A DNA stretch of 39,371 nt from Bacillota bacterium (GTDB taxonomy: Bacteria > Bacillota > Clostridia > Tissierellales > MES13). The translations under genes and the position numbers were made by a program. The stretch lies in assembly GCA_009711785.1 (NCBI GenBank), contig VENA01000018.1, forward strand, positions 1 through 39,371, in the 5' to 3' direction. Positions 7,949 through 15,502 of the stretch are shown piece by piece. Every line of letters begins with the position of its first letter. Within the stretch, counting starts at the first letter, position 1. Below the pieces are notes generated by a model that searched no databases, was not told the origin of the DNA, and saw nothing but the letters and a program-made list of their open reading frames with translations.

Positions 7949-8935
7949 ATGAACAAAAATTTAAAATTTAATATCATAATAGAAGGTCAGAAAAACGGTG
8001 TAAGTGTGACCTGTAGAAAATATAATATTTCTAGGACAATTTATTATCGTTGGTTAAAAAGATATAAAGCCAGAGGTATTGAAGGTTTAAATGATATTAA
8101 GAAAAATTTTATACCTGTTAATAAGACAAGTCCTAAAATAGAAGATGCATTAATTGGTCTTATCAAAATATATCCTAGCTATGGACCTAAAGCGATTAAA
8201 TACTTATTAGAAGAGATTGGACATAATATAAGTGAATCAGCAGTTTTCAATGTTATGAAAAGACATAATCTTACGAATAAAGAAAGTAGAATAAGATTTG
8301 CAAAGAAGAAGGAGAATAAGATCACTAGAAGCCTTCCTCCTTTGAGCGAGATAAACAGTGGGGAATGCTGGTTGTTTTGGATAACAGATTATGGAAATTT
8401 CAATAACTTAGGTAACCTGTATGAATATACTATGTTTGATTTTAAAAGTAGAATAGCGTGTACAAGATTATATAGAGATATATCTTTAAGTCATTTTGAA
8501 GATTTATTAACTGCTGTTGCTATGCCGGTGGCACAAACTTTGGATTTTAACACGAAGTATATATGTTTTTTTCAAGGTTCAACCATAATTAGGTACACTA
8601 AAAACCTCTTTAAATCAAAGATAAGTAAAGTTATTCAAGATAATGGACTTGATATAAAAATATATGTTTTTCAAACCAATTATGACTTAGCAAAGATTAA
8701 AGAATTAAGAAATCAATATACTGATGGGTGTATATCCTTTCTAATGCCACTTATTCACGATGGTATGTCATTTAACAAACTGAAAATTCAATTCCAAAAA
8801 TATATTAGAGACTATAATATGACCCATAAAGTTAAGTTCGATAGCGGTATGTATTCTCCTATTGAATACCATAATGAATTAACGAATACAAATCCTATCT
8901 TGCCTCTATGGGCATATATTAATAGACAATACTAA
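7949..8935 (+). CDS. IS481-like protein with apparently lost DDE acids (possible domesticated transposase)
   Basis: A 328-aa protein laid out like an IS481/IS3-type transposase: helix-turn-helix of the TCRKYNISRTIYYRWLKRY type near the start, a linker, an integrase-like region (WITDYGN..., then FDFKSRIACTRLY), and a C-terminal YN..H..F..G..SPIEYH segment that resembles the end of IS481 transposases. The usual second-acid motif (TDNGSEF) is replaced by FFQGSTI, and no catalytic Glu is visible where expected, so strand transfer looks lost, yet the frame is intact. ATG 7949 has a GGTGAT site; an in-frame ATG at 7937 would make the mRNA nearly leaderless. No terminal inverted repeats were noticed. 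It sits 11 bases before an FAD oxidoreductase and likely shares its transcript, suggesting a DNA-binding regulator. That role is inference. Confidence 0.65.
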   Translation: MNKNLKFNIIIEGQKNGVSVTCRKYNISRTIYYRWLKRYKARGIEGLNDIKKNFIPVNKTSPKIEDALIGLIKIYPSYGPKAIKYLLEEIGHNISESAVFNVMKRHNLTNKESRIRFAKKKENKITRSLPPLSEINSGECWLFWITDYGNFNNLGNLYEYTMFDFKSRIACTRLYRDISLSHFEDLLTAVAMPVAQTLDFNTKYICFFQGSTIIRYTKNLFKSKISKVIQDNGLDIKIYVFQTNYDLAKIKELRNQYTDGCISFLMPLIHDGMSFNKLKIQFQKYIRDYNMTHKVKFDSGMYSPIEYHNELTNTNPILPLWAYINRQY

Positions 8936-8946
8936 AGGGGATATTT

Positions 8947-10164
8947 ATGAAAGTTGCAATTATAGGAGCAGGGTTTAGTGGAATGCTTTCAGCATACTTA
9001 TTAGAAAAAGAAGGTATAGACGTTACAATATATGAAAAACAAGAATCTTTAGGCGGGCATTGTAGAACACTATCAAGTAAAGGTGTATACGCTGAACTTG
9101 GAACTGTCTTCACTTTCACTAAACAAATTAAAGAACTTCTAATTGAATTACAAGTTGACTATACTGAACGTTTTACCTACAGAAACTTTATTGATGAAAA
9201 CTATAATAATGTAGAACACTTGTCAAGAGAAGATGTAGATTTACTAATGAATGAGTTAGCAGAACTTAAACTCATTTTGGATAAATACTCTAACTCCCTT
9301 AATACTGTGAATTATGGATATATTCATGAAGATTTAATGATTCCTCTATGTAAATTTCTCCGACAGCATAATTTGAATACTATATGTCAAGTCATTGCGC
9401 CTCACCTCTCATCTTTCGGATTTGGTAATATTTGTAACATTCAGGCTTACTATGCATTTAAGGTATTTAATGTAGAGACCATATATTCTTTTATTCGTGG
9501 TGATAAGCTTTTGTTCATCAACAAGGGTACTTCAGAGCTTATTAAGAAACTCAGTCTTAATATATCGGACATACGATATTCTATTGAAGTTAAAAACATT
9601 GAAGTAAAAGGTGATAAAGTAAAAGTTGAAACAGCTTTTAGTTCTGACTATTATGACAAGGTACTTATTACTACAAAGCTACCACAAGATGTGATTAAAG
9701 ACAATTTATATAATGAATTAATGAAAAAGATTGATACAAACCCATTTATCTCATGTGCCTATGAAGTAGACAACAGAAATTTAGTAACAACTTATTATAA
9801 AGCTAATCTAGGCAAAAAAGGCAAAATACAATTTTTCCATACTACAAAACAAAATAAAAGAACAATACTTGTAGCCTATGCATATGGAATAGTGGAAAAA
9901 GAATTAATTAATGATATAACAAGTGATATTAAAGAATCAGGAATCGATGTAAAACATTTAATAACTGTTAAGCAGTGGTATATTTTCCCACATTTAAATC
10001 AACAAAACTTGACACAAAACTTTTATCAGGATATTAACAAAAGAGAAAAAACAAGCCCTATATGTCTAATAGGTTCATTAGTATCAGAGCCTGCATTGTC
10101 AAATTTATATGTATCCGTAAAGAATTCTGTAAATAATATATTGGAAGCTAATAGAGATGTATAA
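8947..10164 (+). CDS. FAD-dependent amine-oxidase/protoporphyrinogen-oxidase-like oxidoreductase
   Basis: A 405-aa flavoprotein. The N-terminal Rossmann motif GAGFSG (residues 7-12) begins at the extreme N terminus, followed by the YEKQESLGGHCRT block that binds the FAD ribose/diphosphate. The C terminus has a GSLVSEPALSNLYVSVKNSVNNIL segment like the FAD-closing motif of amine oxidases, phytoene desaturases and PPOX. The middle is divergent, so the substrate cannot be given. ATG 8947 is preceded by AAGGGG. It follows the IS481-like gene by 11 bases and probably forms an operon with it. No terminator follows directly. Confidence 0.75.
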   Translation: MKVAIIGAGFSGMLSAYLLEKEGIDVTIYEKQESLGGHCRTLSSKGVYAELGTVFTFTKQIKELLIELQVDYTERFTYRNFIDENYNNVEHLSREDVDLLMNELAELKLILDKYSNSLNTVNYGYIHEDLMIPLCKFLRQHNLNTICQVIAPHLSSFGFGNICNIQAYYAFKVFNVETIYSFIRGDKLLFINKGTSELIKKLSLNISDIRYSIEVKNIEVKGDKVKVETAFSSDYYDKVLITTKLPQDVIKDNLYNELMKKIDTNPFISCAYEVDNRNLVTTYYKANLGKKGKIQFFHTTKQNKRTILVAYAYGIVEKELINDITSDIKESGIDVKHLITVKQWYIFPHLNQQNLTQNFYQDINKREKTSPICLIGSLVSEPALSNLYVSVKNSVNNILEANRDV

Positions 10165-10227
10165 CAATAAATTATTAACAACTTTTTATTAAACAAGAAA
10201 TTTTCATACTTTGAAAAGCATCCTCTG

Positions 10228-10256
10228 TCAACATATGATTTTTTTTACGTTATAAT
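10228..10256 (+). promoter_or_regulatory. Orphan promoter-like sequence
   Basis: TCAACA (10228-10233) and a perfect TATAAT (10251-10256) are 17 bases apart. No gene follows: a GGAAGGAG ribosome-site-like sequence at about 10370 leads only into stop codons. Apart from this and the IS remnant, 10165-10804 shows no gene. Confidence 0.35.
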
Positions 10257-10445
10257 GGCAAGAACACAGAGCTATCCACATTATAATCAATAGTAATTTC
10301 TCAATACGCTTTTTTTCTGACCTCTTTTCAATTCATCTATTCTAAACTTCTTAGAAAACTTATCAGGAAGGAGTGTAATAAATTTAAATTTTCTTATACT
10401 CAATAAAAATATCATTTATTCCAACTGTTGACTTATAATTAAAAC

Positions 10446-10680
10446 TGCCCCCAAATTAACACTTAAAGTTGCCTCTAGAAATAATAATATACTCTTTTTA
10501 CATGTAAAGGGGAGTTAGAGGTGAAAGATGTGTATGATTAGATCTTAGTCAAAAGATATATAAGAAAGGGGTTGCAAAAAAAGAAAGTAGCAAGGGGTTT
10601 AGAGATGTCGAAAAATACAGTTAAGAGATTACTAAGGCTTAAGAAAAGCCCAAATATACTGGAATACATTATTTATAATA
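10446..10680 (+). mobile_element. IS21-family remnant (left end and IstA N terminus)
   Basis: TGCCCCCAAATTAACACTT at 10446 resembles an IS21-family left end. A GGGGAGTTAGAG site precedes GTG 10521, which opens VKDVYD, then an in-frame TAG, then ARGLEMSKNTVKRLLRL: the resolvase-like HTH at the start of IstA. The match stops near 10680, and the rest of istA and all of istB are absent. Confidence 0.6.
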
Positions 10681-10804
10681 AAAAATTCACTTTAAATTTC
10701 ATCATATCCTGTTAAAATATATTTCTATGCACAATCCCTATTTAAATACATATATTATATATTAGAATAATAATGTAAAAATAATTAAATCAAGGGGTGA
10801 AAGT

Positions 10805-11896
10805 ATGGCAGGGAGAATAAGACATTTAATTCCTGGAGGGAATACATCAAAGGGCTTCTATTCTTATTATGATTACATAATAGAGAAAGATGCTAATAGA
10901 ATTTTTGTAATAAAGGGTGGACCAGGGGTTGGAAAATCTTCAATGATGAAAAAAATAGGTCAAGAAATGTTAGATAAAGGTTATGATGTTGAATATCATC
11001 ATTGCTCCTCAGATAATGATTCTTTAGATGGATTGGTAATTCCAAAACTTAATGTAGCATTTTTAGATGGTACAGCACCACATGTAGTGGACCCTAAAAA
11101 TCCAGGAGCAGTCGATGAAATAATACATCTTGGAGATTACTGGGATTTAGATAAAATGGAAGCTAATAAAAAAGAAATATTAGAAATAAATACTGAGGTA
11201 GGCAAATTATTTAAAAGGGCTTATAAATATCTAGGAGCTGCTAGACCAATATTAGAGTCTATAATAGAAAGAAATACAGAGGCTATGGATTTTGGAAAGG
11301 TAAATGTAGAGACATATAAATTAATAAATGAAATATTTGAAGATATTCCTGTAAGCAAAAATGCAGGAGAAATAAGACATTTATTCGGTAGTGCATATAC
11401 ACCTAATGGATGGGTTGAATATACTGATTCAGTACTTGAGGATGCTAAAAATGTATACTATATAAACGGTGATGCAGGATCAGGAAAAACAACTTTATTT
11501 ACTAAGGTATTTAATGAAGCTATAGCAAGTGGATTTGATGTAGAAGTATATCACACTCCATTAATTCCAGAAAGGATAGAAACTATATATATACCTAAGT
11601 TAAAGATAGGATTAACATCAAGTGAGATTTTTAGAAGAAATAATTACAAGACACTAAATTTAAATGGGTTATTAGATCAAAATAAAATATCTAAATATAA
11701 AGATCAAATAGATTTTGATAAACGAATTTTTGTAGAATTAATAGATAGGGGAATACAGAATATAAGCATGGCAAAGAAAAAACATGACCTTATGGAACAA
11801 TATTATGTACCAAATATGGATTTTGCTAAGGTAGAAAATTTAAGGGGAAATCTAATAAAAAGAGTATTAAGATATGAAGAGAACTCTGGAGAATAA
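10805..11896 (+). CDS. PRK06851-type double P-loop ATPase
   Basis: A 363-aa protein with two P-loop NTPase halves. The first Walker A is GGPGVGKSS (about residues 38-46), the second GDAGSGKTT (about 223-231), and each is followed by a similar YHC/YHTP...IPKL block. An RHL...G..T..G motif near the start (RHLIPGGNTSKG) recurs before the second domain (RHLFGSAYTPNG), showing an internal duplication. This matches the uncharacterised PRK06851 family of Clostridia and Bacilli; function unknown. ATG 10805 has an AAGGGGTGA site. It is monocistronic, ending in a terminator whose loop contains the stop codon. Confidence 0.8.
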   Translation: MAGRIRHLIPGGNTSKGFYSYYDYIIEKDANRIFVIKGGPGVGKSSMMKKIGQEMLDKGYDVEYHHCSSDNDSLDGLVIPKLNVAFLDGTAPHVVDPKNPGAVDEIIHLGDYWDLDKMEANKKEILEINTEVGKLFKRAYKYLGAARPILESIIERNTEAMDFGKVNVETYKLINEIFEDIPVSKNAGEIRHLFGSAYTPNGWVEYTDSVLEDAKNVYYINGDAGSGKTTLFTKVFNEAIASGFDVEVYHTPLIPERIETIYIPKLKIGLTSSEIFRRNNYKTLNLNGLLDQNKISKYKDQIDFDKRIFVELIDRGIQNISMAKKKHDLMEQYYVPNMDFAKVENLRGNLIKRVLRYEENSGE

Positions 11897-11911
11897 TCTC
11901 CAGAGTTTTTA
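11882..11911 (+). terminator. Terminator overlapping the PRK06851 stop codon
   Basis: AACTCTGGAGA and TCTCCAGAGTT form a perfect 11-bp stem with loop ATAA and then TTTTT. The gene's TAA (11894-11896) is in the loop. It belongs to the CTGGAGA/TCTCCAG terminator set that recurs in this window. Confidence 0.9.
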
Positions 11912-12145
11912 TATTTAAAAGAAGTTTGTATAAACATAATAGAGATATGGTTATGCAATGAAACACCACTTTAGTTTAAATTTAAAAATTATATAAAGGT
12001 TATTTTTTTATAGCTAAGGAAAAGCCATATATCATGTATTATGATGGGTTATATAGTAAGAAAGATTGATCACTAATAGTATCTAAAATTTTATATAAAT
12101 TGATTTTACGAAGTCTCTTGTTTAAAACCAGAGTTATTATTAAAT
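11912..12145. other. Non-coding gap before 4hbD
   Basis: No supported gene. A short in-frame stretch at about 12013-12068 (AKEKPYIMYYDGLYS) may be a relic, but I cannot name a family. Confidence 0.35.
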
Positions 12146-12173
12146 ATGAACTTATTAATTCCTATGCTATAAT
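12146..12173 (+). promoter_or_regulatory. Extended -10 promoter of 4hbD
   Basis: TATGCTATAAT gives an extended -10 (TG at 12165-12166, TATAAT at 12168-12173). The -35 ATGAAC (12146-12151) is weak with 16-base spacing. The leader to the ATG is about 35 bases. Confidence 0.55.
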
Positions 12174-12213
12174 AAAATTGAAATTGCAAAAAATAATTAT
12201 AAGGAGGAATTAT

Positions 12214-13329
12214 ATGAAACAATTTAACATACACCCAGAAATACATAAGTATAAAAGATTTAAGGATTTTTTAAAGGAATTTAAAATAGGTGATAAAGAT
12301 TTAATTATTACCCATAATTCTACATATGATAAGTTTATAAAGAGAGAAAATGTAAAGGGTCATATTATCGTTAGAAATAATTATGGTAGCGGTGAACCTA
12401 ACGATGAAATGATAGATAGAATGATTTTAGATATACCTAATAAAGAGTTTAATAGAATAATAGCTATAGGTGGAGGTTCAGTTATTGATATTGCAAAATT
12501 ATTTACAATAAAAAATGTAAATAAAGCAATAGATCTCTTTGAAAAGAAAATACCATTAATAAAGGATAAAGAATTAATAATTGTACCTACTACTTGTGGT
12601 ACAGGTAGTGAAGTAACAAATATATCGATAGCAGAAATTAAGGAAAAAGAGACTAAAATGGGATTGGCAATAGATCAGTTATATGCAGATTATGCAGTGT
12701 TAATTCCTGAACTTATAAAAGAACTTCCCTATAAGTTTTTTATTTATAGTTCTATTGATGCATTAATTCATGCTATAGAATCCTATGTATCGCCAAAAGC
12801 TAATCCTTATACAAAGCTTTTTAGTAAAAGGGCTATAGAAATAATTTTAGAAGGTTATATGGAGATTATAAATAAGGGAACTGATTATAGATTAGAAATT
12901 ATTGAAGATTTTTTAATTGCTAGTAATTTTGCTGGTATAGCCTTTGGAAATGCTGGTGTCGGGGCTGTACATGCACTTTCTTATCCTTTAAGTGGAAAAT
13001 ATCATGTGCCACATGGAGAAGCAAATTATCTTTTCTTTACAGAAGTATTTAAAAAATATAATGATAAAAGTCCAGATGGTTCAATAAAAGAAATTAATAA
13101 AATTATCGCAAAAACCTTAAATGTAGAAGAAGAAAATATTTATAAAGAGTTCGAAAAAATATTAAATAAATTGATTAATAAAAGTAAGTTAAGAGGGTAT
13201 GGAGTCTTAGAGGAAGAATTAGAAACATTTGCAGATAGTGTTATAGAAAAACAACAGAGGTTATTAGCTAATAATTATATATCCTTATCAAAAAAAGATA
13301 TATTAAATATATACAAGAATTTATTTTAA
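12214..13329 (+). CDS. 4hbD: 4-hydroxybutyrate dehydrogenase (iron-type ADH family)
   Basis: A 371-aa group III metal-dependent alcohol dehydrogenase. It interconverts succinate semialdehyde and 4-hydroxybutyrate with NAD(H) in clostridial succinate/aminobutyrate fermentation. The NAD-binding motif GGGSVIDIAKL, the PTTCGTGSEVTN motif and the iron-ligand region (DALIHAIESYVSPKANPYT and the His-rich GAVHALSYPLSGKYHVPHGEAN block) are all present. Length and motifs follow the C. kluyveri enzyme as I recall it. The frame is open back to 12100, but ATG 12214 is chosen for the AAGGAGGA site 6 bases upstream and because the promoter lies between. It appears to be a single gene; no CoA-transferase or semialdehyde dehydrogenase is adjacent. 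Confidence 0.85.
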   Translation: MKQFNIHPEIHKYKRFKDFLKEFKIGDKDLIITHNSTYDKFIKRENVKGHIIVRNNYGSGEPNDEMIDRMILDIPNKEFNRIIAIGGGSVIDIAKLFTIKNVNKAIDLFEKKIPLIKDKELIIVPTTCGTGSEVTNISIAEIKEKETKMGLAIDQLYADYAVLIPELIKELPYKFFIYSSIDALIHAIESYVSPKANPYTKLFSKRAIEIILEGYMEIINKGTDYRLEIIEDFLIASNFAGIAFGNAGVGAVHALSYPLSGKYHVPHGEANYLFFTEVFKKYNDKSPDGSIKEINKIIAKTLNVEEENIYKEFEKILNKLINKSKLRGYGVLEEELETFADSVIEKQQRLLANNYISLSKKDILNIYKNLF

Positions 13330-13353
13330 CAGATTAAAGTGATACTGTATAAT
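13326..13353 (+). promoter_or_regulatory. Sigma-A promoter of epsC
   Basis: TTAACA (13326-13331) and TATAAT (13348-13353) are 16 bases apart. The -35 overlaps the stop codon of 4hbD. The leader of about 80 bases shows no T-box or SAM riboswitch that I can recognise. Confidence 0.5.
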
Positions 13354-13438
13354 GTATATAATAGAAATATTTTTGGGTATATATTTAAAAAGAATAAAAG
13401 CATATGAAGAAATTTTTAAAACTTAAGGAGGATGGATT

Positions 13439-14359
13439 ATGAAACTTAATGAATGGCTTAACGATGAAATGCCTGAGGTAGCAAAGGATTTAGAAAAAAT
13501 TAATAAAGATTATTTTTTTAAAGACAAAACTATAGGATTTGCAGGTAAAGAGATAGTATATAAAATTATTTATTATCTACGCTCAGCTCTTATACCAGGG
13601 GTATATGAAAAACACCCCATTGACGAAGCTAGGGTAAATATACTAATTGGAAATAATATACGTAATGCTTCAGTGGAGTTAAGTAATTTGGTAGAAAAAG
13701 CTTTCAGAGATAAATGTGAAAATAACAATCAAGATAATTGTACAGAATGTAGAGATAAAGCAAGTGAAATAACAATTAAATTAATAAATAAATTACCTGA
13801 AATAAGAAAAATATTAAATACTGATATTGAAGCAGCATATAATGGAGACCCAGCAGCTCTTAGTACAGAAGAAATACTTCTAAGTTATCCTTCAATTGAA
13901 GCTATTAGTATTTATAGATTAGCCCATGAGTTATATGAAATGAAAGTTCCATTAATTCCTAGAATGATGACAGAATATGCCCATCAATTAACAGGTATAG
14001 ATATTCATCCAGGTGCTAAAATTGGGAAATATTGTTTTATAGATCATGGAACAGGGGTTGTTATTGGAGAAACCTGTAACATAGGTAATAATGTTAAGAT
14101 ATATCAAGGAGTAACCCTTGGAGCTAAAAGTCTATCGTTTAATGAAAAGGGTGAACCTATTAAGGGAATAAAGAGACATCCAAATATTGAAGATAATGTT
14201 GTTATATATTCTGGAGCTACTATATTAGGAGGAGATACAACTATAGGTCATAGTTCTATAATTGGAGGTAATGTTTGGTTAACCCATTCTGTACCATCTT
14301 ATTCTAAGGTTTATAATTCTCAACCTTCACCTATAATAAAGAATGATAAAACAAAGTAA
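13439..14359 (+). CDS. epsC: Serine O-acetyltransferase EpsC (CysE type)
   Basis: It transfers acetyl from acetyl-CoA to L-serine, giving O-acetylserine for cysteine synthesis. The 306-aa protein has the long N-terminal helical domain of the EpsC type, including a small Cys-rich insert (CENNNQDNCTECRDK), followed by a left-handed beta-helix of hexapeptide repeats. The active-site region is TGIDIHPGAKIGKYCFIDHGTGVVIGET in three overlapping parts: IDIHPGAKIG, FIDHGTGVVIGET and VKIYQGVTLGAKS. ATG 13439 has an AAGGAGGATG site. No cysteine synthase is adjacent. A terminator follows 20 bases after the stop. Confidence 0.9.
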   Translation: MKLNEWLNDEMPEVAKDLEKINKDYFFKDKTIGFAGKEIVYKIIYYLRSALIPGVYEKHPIDEARVNILIGNNIRNASVELSNLVEKAFRDKCENNNQDNCTECRDKASEITIKLINKLPEIRKILNTDIEAAYNGDPAALSTEEILLSYPSIEAISIYRLAHELYEMKVPLIPRMMTEYAHQLTGIDIHPGAKIGKYCFIDHGTGVVIGETCNIGNNVKIYQGVTLGAKSLSFNEKGEPIKGIKRHPNIEDNVVIYSGATILGGDTTIGHSSIIGGNVWLTHSVPSYSKVYNSQPSPIIKNDKTK

Positions 14360-14379
14360 TATTAAATTTAAAAATTATT

Positions 14380-14408
14380 AAATCTGGAGAGTAATCTCCA
14401 GATTTTTA
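14380..14408 (+). terminator. Terminator of epsC
   Basis: AAATCTGGAGA and TCTCCAGATTT form an 11-bp perfect stem with loop GTAA, then TT. Same CTGGAGA/TCTCCAG core as four other terminators here. Confidence 0.85.
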
Positions 14409-14410
14409 CT

Positions 14411-14439
14411 ATGGCAGAATTTAACTATTGTGATATAAT
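14411..14439 (+). promoter_or_regulatory. Promoter-like site with extended -10
   Basis: ATGGCA (14411-14416), 17 bases, then TGATATAAT (extended -10; TATAAT 14434-14439). It lies 254 bases upstream of the DUF975 gene and may serve it or the relic ORF in between. Confidence 0.4.
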
Positions 14440-14488
14440 ACATAGTAAGCAAAGAGGGGAAAATTTTACAAAAACTATCCCATAATAG

Positions 14489-14623
14489 TTTAGAAAAGAC
14501 AAGGGCTTTGAATGTATACGGTATGGAGGAATTTACAATTTAATCTTTACTGTTGATGAGAGAGTAAAAAATAATAGAAAGCTAAACTTGAAGAAAGAAA
14601 TGAAAAAATTATTAAAAATATAA
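14489..14623 (+). other. Relic reading frame, family unknown
   Basis: An open stretch of 44 codons (GFECIRYGGIYNLIFTVDE, then a Lys-rich tail ending at TAA 14621-14623) begins right after a stop and has no ribosome binding site. It looks like the C-terminal end of a lost gene; I cannot assign a family. Otherwise 14440-14692 shows nothing. Confidence 0.3.
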
Positions 14624-14692
14624 CAACATTTAAAAGATAAAACATAAAATATTTATAGATGTTTTAGTATTTATTACGAAGGGGGGATATAT

Positions 14693-15433
14693 ATGTGGTC
14701 GAGAAAGCAACTTAAAACTAGAGCGAAGGGAGTATTAAAAAGAAATTATTGGAAGGCATTTTTAGTAAGTCTAATTATTGCTTTTGTTGGTGGAAACAAA
14801 TATGGAGGTTCGTTTAATTTTAGATTTGCTAAAGATGATATACCTAATTTTATGTTTGGACATAATGGGGATTTTTTCTTTGAATTTCTATTTGTTTTAA
14901 TACCAATAATTTCGATAATTATTGTAGGTGGAATATGTCTTAGGATATTTTTAGGATACCCTCTAGAAGTTGGAGGAAGATGTTTCTTTTTAAAATCAGC
15001 AGAAGGTAATGATAATTTAGACTATATAGGTTATGCATTTAAAAATGGGAGATATATTAATATAATTAAAGGAATGTTTTATAAAGGAGTACTAGTTTTT
15101 TTATGGACTTTATTATTAATTATTCCTGGGATAGTGAAATCCTATGCATATAGAATGGTACCATATTTATTAAGTAATAATCCTTATTTAGGATATAAAA
15201 GAGCAGTTGAATTAAGTAATGAAATGACTAATGGTGAAAAGCTAGATATGTTTGTTTTAGACTTATCTTTTTTAGGATGGTATTTATTAGGGGCTTTAGC
15301 TTTAGGTATTGGAGTATTATTTGTAATGCCATATGAAAATGCAACTAAGGCTGAATTGTACTTATCATTACGAAAGAAAGCTTTAGATAATGGATTATGT
15401 AGCTATGAAGAGCTAAATATGAGTAAAAATTAA
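14693..15433 (+). CDS. DUF975 family membrane protein
   Basis: A 246-aa integral membrane protein of the DUF975 family, common in Firmicutes and of unknown function. It opens with the family's signature (MWSRKQLKTRAKGVLKRNYW), followed by hydrophobic spans near residues 20-35, 60-90, 125-147 and 190-216. The C-terminal signature ...LSFLGWYLLG... and MPYENATKAELYLSLR is present. ATG 14693 follows GAAGGGGGG. It converges on murF across a shared hairpin. Length and both signatures are complete, so it is intact. Confidence 0.85.
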   Translation: MWSRKQLKTRAKGVLKRNYWKAFLVSLIIAFVGGNKYGGSFNFRFAKDDIPNFMFGHNGDFFFEFLFVLIPIISIIIVGGICLRIFLGYPLEVGGRCFFLKSAEGNDNLDYIGYAFKNGRYINIIKGMFYKGVLVFLWTLLLIIPGIVKSYAYRMVPYLLSNNPYLGYKRAVELSNEMTNGEKLDMFVLDLSFLGWYLLGALALGIGVLFVMPYENATKAELYLSLRKKALDNGLCSYEELNMSKN

Positions 15434-15443
15434 AATTAAGATA

Positions 15444-15473
15444 AATAATCCGGAGATGACTCTCCGGATTATT
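15444..15473. terminator. Bidirectional hairpin between DUF975 gene and murF
   Basis: AATAATCCGGAGA and TCTCCGGATTATT form a perfect 13-bp stem with loop TGAC. T-rich sequence follows on both strands, so it likely ends both convergent genes. Confidence 0.75.
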
Positions 15474-15502
15474 ATGTATCTAAATTTTTATATGTTTATA
15501 TT

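Noticed and set aside
12100..12213. Extended N terminus for 4hbD
   Set aside because: It would include the promoter region, has no ribosome site, and the family starts at the ATG at 12214.
13354..13438. Riboswitch or T-box before epsC
   Set aside because: The leader is only about 80 bases and shows no conserved T-box or SAM elements and no leader terminator.
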